From an uncultured Acetatifactor sp. (GTDB lineage: Bacteria > Bacillota > Clostridia > Lachnospirales > Lachnospiraceae), in assembly GCA_947594835.1 (NCBI GenBank), contig CANQEH010000009.1, positions 1 to 64,000 of the forward strand: a stretch of DNA of 64,000 bases, in the 5' to 3' direction. The first letter of the stretch is position 1. Each line of letters starts with the position of its first letter. Position numbers and translations under genes: made by a program. Of the stretch, positions 16,452 through 25,268 are shown piece by piece. The notes under the pieces were generated by a model that saw only the letters and a program-made list of their open reading frames with translations, ran no database searches and had not been told where the DNA came from.

Positions 16452-16481
16452 ATTATATGGATTTTCCGCAGGGCCTGTCAA
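16452..16481 (-). promoter_or_regulatory. Promoter of reverse rubrerythrin gene
   Basis: On the minus strand TTGACA (16476-16481) and TATAAT (16452-16457), both perfect, are 18 bp apart. Confidence 0.8.
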
Positions 16482-16643
16482 CTGGTTTTTCTGTAAAATT
16501 TTTTTTTTTTCATCTGACAGTTTATATTTTTTTAATACTATTATTTTAGGTAATTTACACTTTTCGGATGGAAAATGTGGTACAATCAAAAAGAACCGCG
16601 ATGTGCGCAGCTGATGACGGCGGGGAGAGGGAGCCCGGAGACT

Positions 16644-18125
16644 ATGGATTTTAAGACGAGGATCAAGGTCACTTTGATCATCATCATTGTTCTGCCAGTG
16701 GTTCTGATGGCGTGTGCGTTCTGGGTGATCAGCCAGTATCTGATGAATGTGCAGAACGGCCTGCCCATGGAGCGCATCGACTATTCGGCCATGTCTGGGA
16801 ATATACGCCAGGTGGTGAACGCCACGGAGGAGATCTATGACATCCTTCAGGAGCAGGCCAGGGAAGACCCGGCCAGGCTGGCGGACAAGAGCTATCTGGA
16901 GCAGGTCAGCGCCAAGGTTACGCGCCCTTCCACCTATATCATTGTGCGAAAGGATGAGGAACTCTACTACGCCAGCAACGAGGAGGCGGCGCAGCTGATC
17001 TTTTCCAAGCTTCCCGGCTACGGGGAGGGCAGCCTCCCGGAGGACTCGGGCTATTACTACGACGAGTTTGACAAGTTTGTCAAGCGGATCGATTTTACAT
17101 TTCCCGACGGTAGCCGGGGGAGCGTGTTTGTGGTATCCCGGGTGAGCGCCCTGATCTCAAGGCATCTGCTGGTGGATATGCTGGTCGCCATGCTGCTGAT
17201 TCTGGTCTTTACGGGCGTGATGCTGACCCGTTGGATCAACAGAAGCGTCTTTAACCCGGTGGACGAGCTCAACTACGCCATGAAAGAGATCAAAGAGGGC
17301 AATTTTGAATATGCCCTGCAGACCGACGTCAAGGGCGAGATCGGGGATCTCTACCGCAATTATGAGGATATGCGGCTTCGTCTGAAGGAATCGACGGAGG
17401 AAAAGAGGGAGTACGAAAAACAGAACAAGGAGTTTGTCAGCAACATTTCCCATGACCTGAAAACGCCCATCACCGCCATCAAGGGGTATGTGGAGGGGAT
17501 CATGGACGGCGTGACCAATACGCCGGAAAAGATGGACAAATACATTAAGGTCATCTATAACAAGGCCAACGATATGGAGCGGCTCATCAACGAGCTGACC
17601 TTCTACTCCGGTATTGACAACAACCGGCTCTCCTATGACTACCACCGCATCAATGTGGCCGAATATTTCGGGGACTGTGTGGAGGAAGTAGGGCTGGATC
17701 TGGAATCCAAGAACATTCAACTGAACTATTCCAACCTGACACAGCCGGATACGGTGGTCATCGCCGACCCGGAGCAGATGAAAAAGGTGATCAATAATAT
17801 CATTGGAAACAGCGTAAAATATATGGATAAGCCCCAGGGCGTCATCGATATCCGCATTTTGGACGAGATGGACTCCATCCACGTTGAGATCGAGGACAAC
17901 GGGAAAGGCATTGCCAAGAAGGATCTGCCCAGGATCTTCGAGCGGTTTTTCCGCACGGACGCCTCCCGCAATTCCGCCCAGGGCGGCAGCGGCATCGGGC
18001 TGTCCATCGTGAAAAAAATCATAGAGGATCACGGCGGTTTTATCTGGGCGACCAGCAAGGAGGGGGAGGGCACCTGTATCCATTTTGTCTTGAGAAAATA
18101 TATTGAGCTGCAAAATACGGTGTGA
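16644..18125 (+). CDS. Sensor histidine kinase
   Basis: The 493-residue membrane kinase has span 1 (residues about 9-30), an extracytoplasmic sensor region of about 145 residues, span 2 (about 175-195, MLVAMLLILVFTGVML), HAMP, then the HisKA box SNISHDLKTPITAIKGYVEG with phospho-His 270, and HATPase_c motifs NNIIGNSVKYM, DNGKGI, RFFRTD and GGSGIGLSIVKKI. The partner is the response regulator 45 bp downstream. Kinase-first order is the reverse of the usual arrangement. Start chosen for GGAG 5-6 bases upstream. Signal unknown. Confidence 0.92.
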   Translation: MDFKTRIKVTLIIIIVLPVVLMACAFWVISQYLMNVQNGLPMERIDYSAMSGNIRQVVNATEEIYDILQEQAREDPARLADKSYLEQVSAKVTRPSTYIIVRKDEELYYASNEEAAQLIFSKLPGYGEGSLPEDSGYYYDEFDKFVKRIDFTFPDGSRGSVFVVSRVSALISRHLLVDMLVAMLLILVFTGVMLTRWINRSVFNPVDELNYAMKEIKEGNFEYALQTDVKGEIGDLYRNYEDMRLRLKESTEEKREYEKQNKEFVSNISHDLKTPITAIKGYVEGIMDGVTNTPEKMDKYIKVIYNKANDMERLINELTFYSGIDNNRLSYDYHRINVAEYFGDCVEEVGLDLESKNIQLNYSNLTQPDTVVIADPEQMKKVINNIIGNSVKYMDKPQGVIDIRILDEMDSIHVEIEDNGKGIAKKDLPRIFERFFRTDASRNSAQGGSGIGLSIVKKIIEDHGGFIWATSKEGEGTCIHFVLRKYIELQNTV

Positions 18126-18169
18126 CGGACGGGAGAACGTTCCGCTGAAAGGTCGAAGGAGTGGTGGCT

Positions 18170-18862
18170 ATGAGCAGAATTTTAATCATTGAGGATGAAG
18201 TTGCAATTGCGGATCTGGAAAAAGATTACCTGGAGCTGAGCGATTTCCAGGTGGACGTCTGCAACGGCGGGGACGAGGGGCTGGAGACAGCCCTGTCGGG
18301 AGCGTATGATCTGGTCATTTTGGATCTGATGCTGCCGGGGATAGACGGCTTTGAGGTGTGCCGCAGGATCCGGGAGGAAAAAAACATCCCCATTCTGATG
18401 GTGTCCGCAAAAAAAGACGACATTGACAAGATCCGCGGCCTGGGCCTGGGGGCTGACGATTACATGACGAAGCCCTTCAGCCCCAGCGAGCTGGTCGCCA
18501 GGGTTAAGGCCCATCTGGCGCGCTATGAGAGGCTGGTGGGGACAAGTTCAAAGCCCCAGAATGACATTGTGGAGATACGGGGCATCCGCATAGACAAGAC
18601 GGCCCGCAGGGTGTATGTGGACGGCGTGGAGAAGACCTTTACCACGAAGGAGTTCGACCTTTTGACCTTCCTGGCGGAAAACCCGAACCATGTCTTCACC
18701 AAAGAGGAACTGTTCCGGGAAATCTGGGACATGGATTCCATCGGCGACATTGCCACCGTTACCGTCCACATCAAAAAAATCCGGGAGAAGATAGAGAAGG
18801 ATACTGCAAAGCCGCAGTACATTGAGACGATCTGGGGCGTTGGATACCGGTTTAAGATATAA
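18170..18862 (+). CDS. OmpR-family response regulator
   Basis: The 230-residue regulator has a receiver domain (IIEDE acidic pair, phospho-Asp 52 in LVILDLMLPG, TKPF) and a winged-helix DNA-binding domain from about residue 130 (FTTKEFDLLTFLAENPNHVFTKEEL, IWGVGYRF at the end). It is the partner of the upstream kinase. The ATG at 18170 has GGAG 8 bases upstream; nearby GTGs are less likely. It ends at a strong terminator. Confidence 0.94.
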   Translation: MSRILIIEDEVAIADLEKDYLELSDFQVDVCNGGDEGLETALSGAYDLVILDLMLPGIDGFEVCRRIREEKNIPILMVSAKKDDIDKIRGLGLGADDYMTKPFSPSELVARVKAHLARYERLVGTSSKPQNDIVEIRGIRIDKTARRVYVDGVEKTFTTKEFDLLTFLAENPNHVFTKEELFREIWDMDSIGDIATVTVHIKKIREKIEKDTAKPQYIETIWGVGYRFKI

Positions 18863-18904
18863 TCGCAGGATCGGGAAAGAAATCGAACAGGGTATTTTAC
18901 GAAA

Positions 18905-18938
18905 AGGCAGATGGAATTTACAAAATCTGCCTTTTTTT
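18905..18938 (+). terminator. Terminator of kinase-regulator operon
   Basis: AGGCAGAT (18905-18912) pairs with ATCTGCCT (18925-18932), followed by seven T's. Confidence 0.9.
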
Positions 18939-19058
18939 GACATTTATTTTAAGAAATCTAAAAATTTGACTGAAAAACGGTAGAAGGATTGAGGATATTG
19001 TGTTATGATATAACATACCTGTACATGGGCGGCGTTTGGATAAGGAGGGCGTGCCGGT

Positions 19059-19382
19059 ATGCTGAAAAAGAGTGGGAAAAAGCTTTTCGGAAAGAAAAAG
19101 GAAGAAAACCTGACGGAGGAGCAGCTGCAGATCATGCGCCAGGTGAAAATGCAGAAGACCATGAAATGGCTTGGTGTGGACGGCTGTTTTGGCATCCAGT
19201 ACGATATCCCTTTGTTTTTCAAGAAAACGCCGGAGGAACTGGAGGCAAAGCGGCAGGCGGAGATCGCCGAGCTGAAGCATATTCTGGAGGAGTACCAGGT
19301 GCGGATGGAGGAAGAAGAAAAGCTGAGGCAGGAGGAGGCGTCCGAAAAAAAGCCGGGAAAAAACAGGAAACGGCGCAGTTGA
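19059..19382 (+). CDS. Small charged hypothetical protein
   Basis: This 107-residue, highly charged, mostly helical protein has a Lys-rich N-terminus (MLKKSGKKLFGKKKEE), a short hydrophobic middle (MKWLGVDGCFGIQYDIPLFF) and a predicted coiled coil (ELEAKRQAEIAELKHILEEY) before a Lys/Arg-rich tail. AAGGAGGG lies upstream at normal distance, supporting translation. I recognise no family. It sits 73 bp before the RNA methyltransferase gene on the same strand and could be co-transcribed. Confidence 0.6.
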   Translation: MLKKSGKKLFGKKKEENLTEEQLQIMRQVKMQKTMKWLGVDGCFGIQYDIPLFFKKTPEELEAKRQAEIAELKHILEEYQVRMEEEEKLRQEEASEKKPGKNRKRRS

Positions 19383-19455
19383 CTTTGGCCTGAAAGTGTG
19401 AAAGAATAGGCTGACAGGCAGTGGGACAAGCACTGTGGGAAAGGCTGGGGCGACT

Positions 19456-20922
19456 ATGTATCCGAAGGAGTTCCTTGCGAGGATGAGCGGGCTGCTGGGG
19501 ACGGAGTACGGCGCTTTTGTGGCTGCACTGGGGCAGGAGGCCTGCCATGGGCTGCGATGGAACCAATTAAAAATAGGAAAAGATGGGAAAAGTGCAGCAG
19601 AGCGTTTTGGCGCTTTGGACGGACTAACCTGTCCTTTTGGGAAGCTGTCCCCCATCCCCTGGGCGGAAAACGGCTGTTACTATCCGCCGCAAGCCCAGCC
19701 GGGCAGGCATCCGTTTCATGAGGCAGGACTTTATTATATCCAGGAGCCCAGCGCCATGGCCCCGGCAGAGCTGCTGCAGGTAAGGCCGGGGGAGCGCGTG
19801 CTGGATCTGTGCGCGGCGCCTGGCGGGAAAAGCACCCAGATTGCGGCAAAGCTTGGAGGGACAGGGTTTCTCTTTAGCAATGAGATTCATCCCGCCCGGG
19901 CCAGAATTTTATCGGAGAATATGGAAAGGATGGGAGTCTGCAATGCCTTTGTGGCCAGCGAGCCGCCGGGGCGTCTGGCGGAGCGCTTCCCGGCTTATTT
20001 TGACCGCATTCTGGTAGACGCTCCCTGTTCCGGGGAGGGGATGTTCCGGAAAAACCCGGAGGCCTGCGGGGAGTGGAGCCCGGAAAACGTAGAGCGATGC
20101 GCGGTTAGGCAGGACGAGATTCTGGACTGCGCGGAAAAAATGCTGAAACCCGGCGGAAGGCTGGTCTATTCCACCTGCACCTTTTCCCCTCAGGAGAACG
20201 AAGGCAGCATCAGCCGTTTTTGGCAGAGGCATCCTGATTTTGAAATCCTGCCAGCGGAGCGTATGGCAGGGCTGCAGGCGGGCGGAAACGGCGTGCCGGA
20301 GTGGGGGGACGGGAATCCGAAACTGGCGGAAACGCTGCGCCTCTGGCCCCACAGAGTGCAGGGGGAAGGGCACTTTGCAGCGGTTCTGCAAAAAGCCGGG
20401 GAGACAGGGCCTGGCGGGAAAGGCTGCCCGGCAGACGGAGCAGTGCAGGGAATCCCGGAGAGAGAACTGGGAGAGTTTGCGGAATTTGCCCGGGAAAACT
20501 TAAATCTGCCCGCAGTGGCAGGTTCTGACGGGAAAACACTTCTGGCCCTTTTGGGCCGGGCCGTTGGCCTGGAAGAGGGCTGCGCGTGCATCCGGTTTGG
20601 GGACAATCTCTATCTGGCGCCCGCCAAGGCGCCCAATCCCAAGGGAATGAAGGTGCTGCGCCCTGGCCTGCATCTGGGGGAGGTAAAGAAAAACCGGTTT
20701 GAACCCTCCCATGCGCTGGCGCTTGCCTTAAGCCCTGCCCATGCGGCGCACAACTGGGAGCTGGAAAGCGGGGCGGCACAGGCTTACCTGAAAGGACAGG
20801 CATTCCCGGCGGAGGGAGAGAAAGGGTGGTACCTGATCTGTGTGGACGGTTTTTCCCTGGGCTGGGGCAAGCTGGCAGGCGGGGTGATGAAAAACCATTA
20901 TCCCAGGGGACTGCGGATCTGA
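19456..20922 (+). CDS. RsmF/NOP2-type rRNA m5C methyltransferase
   Basis: The 488-residue SAM-dependent RNA cytosine-C5 methyltransferase has an N-terminal RNA-contact region, the SAM core with CAAPGGKSTQIA near residue 117, the catalytic-pair motifs DAPCSGEGMFRKNPEA and VYSTCTFSPQENEG, and a C-terminal RsmF-like extension with a PUA-like end (LHLGEVKKNRFEPSHALAL). RsmF-type enzymes modify 16S rRNA near the decoding site; the exact base cannot be read from sequence. The start at MYPKEF is preferred; an in-frame ATG 7 codons upstream has no ribosome site. Clustered with a pseudouridine synthase. Confidence 0.88.
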   Translation: MYPKEFLARMSGLLGTEYGAFVAALGQEACHGLRWNQLKIGKDGKSAAERFGALDGLTCPFGKLSPIPWAENGCYYPPQAQPGRHPFHEAGLYYIQEPSAMAPAELLQVRPGERVLDLCAAPGGKSTQIAAKLGGTGFLFSNEIHPARARILSENMERMGVCNAFVASEPPGRLAERFPAYFDRILVDAPCSGEGMFRKNPEACGEWSPENVERCAVRQDEILDCAEKMLKPGGRLVYSTCTFSPQENEGSISRFWQRHPDFEILPAERMAGLQAGGNGVPEWGDGNPKLAETLRLWPHRVQGEGHFAAVLQKAGETGPGGKGCPADGAVQGIPERELGEFAEFARENLNLPAVAGSDGKTLLALLGRAVGLEEGCACIRFGDNLYLAPAKAPNPKGMKVLRPGLHLGEVKKNRFEPSHALALALSPAHAAHNWELESGAAQAYLKGQAFPAEGEKGWYLICVDGFSLGWGKLAGGVMKNHYPRGLRI

Positions 20923-20942
20923 CGGGGAGGAAGGAGCCTGCG

Positions 20943-21689
20943 ATGAAAACACAGATTATATATGAAGATAAGGATCTGCTTGTGGTAAAAAAGCCTGCGG
21001 GGCTGGCCACACAGACCGCCCGGGTGGGCCAGCAGGATGTGGTCAGCGAGCTGAAAAACTATCTGGCGGCAGCAGGCGGCCCGGCGGGCAGGACAGGCCC
21101 GCCCTATCTGGGCGTGGTACACCGGCTGGATCAGCCGGTAGAGGGGCTGTTGGTTTTTGGAAAGCATCAGAAAGCCGCGGCGGCGCTGACGGCGCAGCTT
21201 GTGGGGGAGGACGGGGGCCAAACGCTGTGTAAGCAGTATTATGCGGTTTTTTGTGGAAAAGCCCCTTCCCCGGAAGGCCAGCTTGTGGATAAAATTTACA
21301 AGGCGGAAGCGGGCCGGGCAGAGATTTTGGAAAGCGGGCAAAGCGCTGCGTCAGTCCAGGCCAAAACCGCCAGTCTGCATTACCGCATTTTGGAGGAAGC
21401 CCAGGTACAGGGCGAGACCATTTCACTGGCGGATATCCGCATAGAAACCGGGCGCTTCCATCAGATACGGGCACAGATGGCCCACGGTGGGATGCCTCTT
21501 TTGGGAGACATAAAATACGGGGATGCTGTTTCCGGGGCGGTTTCCCGCCGCCTTGGGATTTCTGTAACGGCGCTCTGCGCCTACCGTCTGGAATTTTTGC
21601 ATCCCGGCACGAAAGAAAAACTGCAGTTCCAGATCAGGCCGGGCGGAACCGCGTTTTCCTATTTTCCGCTATTTTCCACGTCTGTATAG
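20943..21689 (+). CDS. RluA-family RNA pseudouridine synthase
   Basis: The 248-residue enzyme isomerises uridine in RNA. Seen: IIYEDKDLLVVKKPAGLATQ, the catalytic motif HRLDQPVEGLLVFGK (Asp about 63), KQYYAVFCG, and the late ETGRFHQIRAQMAHGGMPLLGD block. There is no S4 domain, so it is RluA/RluE-like rather than RluB/RluD. GGGAGGAAGGAG precedes the ATG and the gene is 20 bp after the methyltransferase, so the two are co-transcribed. Confidence 0.92.
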   Translation: MKTQIIYEDKDLLVVKKPAGLATQTARVGQQDVVSELKNYLAAAGGPAGRTGPPYLGVVHRLDQPVEGLLVFGKHQKAAAALTAQLVGEDGGQTLCKQYYAVFCGKAPSPEGQLVDKIYKAEAGRAEILESGQSAASVQAKTASLHYRILEEAQVQGETISLADIRIETGRFHQIRAQMAHGGMPLLGDIKYGDAVSGAVSRRLGISVTALCAYRLEFLHPGTKEKLQFQIRPGGTAFSYFPLFSTSV

Positions 21690-21760
21690 GCGGTGAAGCT
21701 GCCATACTATTTCTGCAGACCGGGCAAAGGCAAACGACAGACGGCGGGGTGTGGAAAGAG

Positions 21761-22831
21761 ATGGCAGAAAAAATCTGGAAAAATAAAATGGCGCTGCTGC
21801 TCCTTTTAACGGGGGCAGTTTATTTTTTCTTAAAGGTGATCGTGCCGTATACTGCCCCGGTTTTGACTGCCATGCTGTTTGTCACCATCTTTGGCCCGCT
21901 GCTGCAGAAAGTCCAGAGCAGGCTGAGGCTGCACCGGCAGGTGGGGGCGGTGCTGCTCCTTCTGGCCGCCTGTGTCTTTCTGGCGCTGCTGGCATGGCTT
22001 TTGTTTTCCTGGGTGGTGGGAAGCCTGCCGGGCTGGACCGAAGGGCTGGAGGGCCTGAAGGAGGGCGCCGCTGTGGCGGTGCACGGCGTCTGCAGTGCGG
22101 TGGGCAAGGCGGTCAGTGTGGACAGCGCCTATCTGGAGCGCACCATTCTGCAGCAGATGGAAGACTGGCTGGGCTATGTCCAGCAGGAAGTCTTGCCGGG
22201 GATGCTGTCGCAGTCCCTGGAGTATGCCAGGGCGTTTGCTGCCTTTGGCGGGTTCCTGCTGGTGTTTTTGATCTCTACCGTTCTGCTGGCAAAGGATTAT
22301 GACGACATCATGAACCGAATGCTGGATCGGGAGGAGTATCATGTATTTCTGGAAATCATCTGCGGCGTGATCCGGTATATCGCTACGTTTGTCAAGGCGC
22401 AGCTTGTCATCATGGGGATCATCGGCGCTCTGGCGGCGGGCGTGCTGTGGGTGAGCGGCATCCGGAACGGGCTGCTGTGGGGGCTGCTGGCGGGGATTCT
22501 GGACGCATTTCCCTTTGTGGGCACGGGGATTGTGCTGGTGCCGCTGGGGATTGGGCAGCTTTTGAGGGAAAGCTATGGCCGGGCGGCCGCCTGCCTGATC
22601 CTTTATCTGTCCTGTATCGTCATCCGGGAATTTATGGAACCGCGGCTCATCGGCAGACGGGTGGGCGTGCCTCCCATCGCCATCCTGCTGTCCCTCTATG
22701 CGGGGATCCGCTGCTTTGGCGTGTGGGGGATCCTGAAAGGCCCCCTGGGATTTGTCATGATCCAGCAGAGCTACCTAAGCCTGGAACGCCGCCTGGAGAG
22801 ACAAAAGGAATTGACGAAAGAGGGACGGTAG
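21761..22831 (+). CDS. AI-2E family transporter
   Basis: The 356-residue polytopic protein has about eight spans and the family signature in its second half (GVLWVSGIRNGLLWGLLAGI then LDAFPFVGTGIVLVPLGI). Members were named for AI-2 export, but many act as Na+/H+ antiporters or permeases of other substrates, so this should not be tied to LuxS without data. The ATG at 21761 is chosen; an in-frame GTG at 21749 has no ribosome site. It is co-directional with the upstream synthase and the downstream O-antigen-ligase-like gene. Confidence 0.85.
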   Translation: MAEKIWKNKMALLLLLTGAVYFFLKVIVPYTAPVLTAMLFVTIFGPLLQKVQSRLRLHRQVGAVLLLLAACVFLALLAWLLFSWVVGSLPGWTEGLEGLKEGAAVAVHGVCSAVGKAVSVDSAYLERTILQQMEDWLGYVQQEVLPGMLSQSLEYARAFAAFGGFLLVFLISTVLLAKDYDDIMNRMLDREEYHVFLEIICGVIRYIATFVKAQLVIMGIIGALAAGVLWVSGIRNGLLWGLLAGILDAFPFVGTGIVLVPLGIGQLLRESYGRAAACLILYLSCIVIREFMEPRLIGRRVGVPPIAILLSLYAGIRCFGVWGILKGPLGFVMIQQSYLSLERRLERQKELTKEGR

Positions 22832-22869
22832 ACTATGATGAAAAGAGACTGAAAGTGCGGAGGCTTGAG

Positions 22870-24474
22870 ATGCTGCGTCGTTTTTTGAAGGCTGTGATAG
22901 ATTATGCCGTCTGTCTTTATCTGATCCTGCTTCTGGCGGCAATGCCCTTTTACAACCGGGAAGGATATAGCCATATCGGCACAGACAAATCTTATTTTTT
23001 TAACCAGGTCACAGTGCTTGTAGGAGTGGTGCTGGTTCCCGTGACGCTTTTGTACCTGGCGGTAATGCTGGCCCGGCACAGGAAAGAGCTTTGGGAGAAG
23101 TTAAAAAGCGGCTGGTCCGTGACGGATTGCTTTGCGGCGGGCTACCTTCTGGCCCTGGGGCTGTCCTACGCCTGTTCCCGCTACCGGGAAAACGCGCTCT
23201 GGGGCGCTGCGGGATGGTACATGGGCTTATGGCCCCAGACCTTTTTTGTGCTGGCCTATTTTTTTGCGTCGAAGCTATGGAAGCCCCGCAGGTGGGTGCT
23301 GTACCTGGGGCTTGCAGCCTCGGGGGGCGTGTTTGCCCTGGGGTATTTAAACCGCTTTGGGCTGGATCCTCTGGGGATGACGACGGACAATGCCAGTTTT
23401 CTTTCCACAGTGGGCAATATCAACTGGTACTGCGGCTATCTGGCGGCCACGTTTTTTGCCGGCGCGGCGCTGTTCTGGCTGGAGGACGGCCCGGCGGAGA
23501 AGGGCTATTCCGTCTCCAGGACAGCCGGGAAAACAGGAGTGCTTCGCATCGCCCTGCTGGCGGTCTATACGGCGGTGGGCTTTGGCACGCTGGTGACCCA
23601 GGGCAGCGACAGCGGGGTGGTGGCGCTGGCCGTGATGGCGTTTGTGCTATTCTGGCAATCTGCCCCCCAGTCTGAGCGGATGCGCAGATTCTGGCAGGAA
23701 GTGCTCCTTCTGGGGAGCGCCTGTGCGCTCACCTGGCTGTTGTGCAGGCTGGCCCCCGGGGCGATCACGCTGGAAGGGGAATGGTACGGGGAGAAGCTGT
23801 ATCAGGGATGGGCGCCGTTTTTCATCATCCTGGTGTCAGTTTTAGCCCTGCTTTTCTTAAAAAAGTGCCGGAGGGAGGGGCGGTATCCGGACAAGGCGTT
23901 TGGGCTTCTGGCAAGAGGGGCTGTCTATGGGGCCTGCGCGGCGGTGCTTGCGGCTCTTGTGCTGGCCGGACTCAACACAGCCTGGCCGGGCAGCATTGGC
24001 CCGCTTTCCGATCTGCCGTTTTTCACCTTCTCGATGGAGTGGGGAAGTTACCGGGGGGCCACCTGGACGGCGGGCATACGGTGTTTTGCGGAGCAGGATT
24101 TTCTACATAAACTGACGGGGGTGGGGCCGGATTCCATGTGGGCATATCTCAGCCGGGACGGCAGTGCGGCGCTCATAGAGATGGTGGAAGAATGTTTTGG
24201 GACGCAGGCGCTGACAAACGCCCACAACGAATGGCTCACGGTGCTGGTGGACACAGGGTTTCTGGGGTTGTTCTGCTTCGGGGGGATGATGGCGACGGGC
24301 ATCTTCCGATTCCTTAAGACAGGAGGGAAGTACCCTGTCGTATTTGCCTGCGGGTGCTGTCTGCTGGCGCACACAATAAACGGCGTCTTCAGCTTCCAGC
24401 AGGCCATGGGGATGGCCGCCGTGTTTTCCATGTTTGGCATCGGAGGGGCATTTCTCCGGGAAAAGGCCGGATGA
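22870..24474 (+). CDS. O-antigen ligase / Wzy-like membrane protein
   Basis: The 534-residue protein has about 12 membrane spans. The late segment NAHNEWLTVLVDTGFLGLF has the AHN.xL...TGxxGL pattern of the Wzy_C/O-antigen ligase superfamily, preceded by GVGPDSMWAYL, a frequent loop before it. In Gram-positives such proteins polymerise or attach surface glycans. Start chosen at 22870, with GGAGG 7 bases upstream; the frame is open further upstream across the previous gene, but that is a shadow of it. No glycosyltransferases lie nearby, so the glycan is unknown. Confidence 0.7.
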   Translation: MLRRFLKAVIDYAVCLYLILLLAAMPFYNREGYSHIGTDKSYFFNQVTVLVGVVLVPVTLLYLAVMLARHRKELWEKLKSGWSVTDCFAAGYLLALGLSYACSRYRENALWGAAGWYMGLWPQTFFVLAYFFASKLWKPRRWVLYLGLAASGGVFALGYLNRFGLDPLGMTTDNASFLSTVGNINWYCGYLAATFFAGAALFWLEDGPAEKGYSVSRTAGKTGVLRIALLAVYTAVGFGTLVTQGSDSGVVALAVMAFVLFWQSAPQSERMRRFWQEVLLLGSACALTWLLCRLAPGAITLEGEWYGEKLYQGWAPFFIILVSVLALLFLKKCRREGRYPDKAFGLLARGAVYGACAAVLAALVLAGLNTAWPGSIGPLSDLPFFTFSMEWGSYRGATWTAGIRCFAEQDFLHKLTGVGPDSMWAYLSRDGSAALIEMVEECFGTQALTNAHNEWLTVLVDTGFLGLFCFGGMMATGIFRFLKTGGKYPVVFACGCCLLAHTINGVFSFQQAMGMAAVFSMFGIGGAFLREKAG

Positions 24475-24482
24475 CTGCAATC

Positions 24483-24512
24483 AAAAAGGATATTGGCTTG
24501 CCGCCAATATCC
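24483..24512 (-). terminator. Terminator of tRNA-Pro
   Basis: GGATATTGGC (24488-24497) pairs with GCCAATATCC (24503-24512). On the minus strand it is followed by five T's. Confidence 0.85.
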
Positions 24513-24521
24513 CTTGTCTGC

Positions 24522-24595
24522 TCGGCGCGACGTGATTCGAACACGCGACCTCTGCGTCCCGAACGCAGCGCTCTACCAAGCTGAGCCACGCGCCG
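24522..24595 (-). tRNA. tRNA-Pro (anticodon CGG)
   Basis: The 74-nt cloverleaf on the minus strand has acceptor CGGCGCG/CGCGCCG with discriminator A, a D-arm GGCTCAGCTTGGTAGAGC, anticodon stem CTGCG/CGCAG with loop TTCGGGA, and T-loop GTTCGAATC. CCA is not encoded. Confidence 0.95.
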
Positions 24596-24611
24596 TCCTG
24601 GTAACAGTAAA

Positions 24612-24640
24612 ATAATAAATAAAAAAACAGAGATTGTCAA
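24612..24640 (-). promoter_or_regulatory. Promoter of tRNA-Pro
   Basis: On the minus strand a perfect TTGACA (24635-24640) and TATTAT (24612-24617) are 17 bp apart, just upstream of the tRNA. Confidence 0.85.
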
Positions 24641-24740
24641 GTAAAATCATCGACAATCGGAAATGGGCAGCCGTCTGGCATTTTCCGGCCCGCGCCGGGT
24701 TTTTTCCGGGAAACGCCGGACGCTGCGGCAGGGAGTACAC

Positions 24741-25256
24741 ATGATCCGGGGAAAATATATGGACTCGCCCATCGGGCGGCTTTATCTGGCGGAGGAAGCA
24801 GGCTGTATCGTACGCCTTTCCAGGGGCGGGACGGGAATCGAAACCGCAGGGGATGTGCCGGAGGCGCTTGCCCGGGCGGAGGCGGAAGTGACGGAATACC
24901 TGAAGGGAATGCGGCGGCAGTTTACGGTGCCCGTAAAACCTTCCGGGACGCCTTTTCAGGAGAGGGTGTGGAAGGTGCTTGGGCAGATTCCGTACGGGCA
25001 GACCATGAGTTACGGCCAGGTGGCGGAGGCAGTGGGCTGTCCCGGGGGAGCCAGGGCAGTGGGCATGGCCTGCAATCGCAATCCGATTCTTCTTTTGATC
25101 CCCTGCCACCGGGTGGTGGGAAGGGACGGGAAGCTGGTGGGATTCGGCGCGGGGCTGGAGATAAAGGAACTGCTGCTGCGGCTGGAGCGCGGCGGGGATA
25201 CGCCGGACAAGCCCCAGACGGGGACGGAAAGAAAAGAACGGATGCAGAGCAGATAG
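24741..25256 (+). CDS. ogt: Methylated-DNA-protein cysteine methyltransferase
   Basis: The 171-residue suicide repair protein removes O6-alkyl groups from guanine. Seen: GTPFQERVWKVLGQIPYGQT, the helix-turn-helix with the Arg finger region (GYQVA.. here GQVAEAVGCPGGARAVGMA), CNRNP, and the acceptor Cys122 in IPCHRVVG. Ogt-type with a short N-terminal domain and no Ada regulator domain. CAGGGAG lies 6 bases upstream. It is 12 bp from the following methyltransferase, so they are likely co-transcribed. Confidence 0.93.
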   Translation: MIRGKYMDSPIGRLYLAEEAGCIVRLSRGGTGIETAGDVPEALARAEAEVTEYLKGMRRQFTVPVKPSGTPFQERVWKVLGQIPYGQTMSYGQVAEAVGCPGGARAVGMACNRNPILLLIPCHRVVGRDGKLVGFGAGLEIKELLLRLERGGDTPDKPQTGTERKERMQSR

Positions 25257-25268
25257 GAGGAAGCGCCC

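Noticed and set aside
21761..22831. AI-2 exporter linked to LuxS
   Set aside because: The family name is historical and many members move other substrates; the gene is 7 kb away and on the other strand from luxS.
22447..22869. Extension of the O-antigen-ligase-like gene into the AI-2E gene
   Set aside because: The upstream part overlaps a well-supported gene in another frame and only the ATG at 22870 has a ribosome site.
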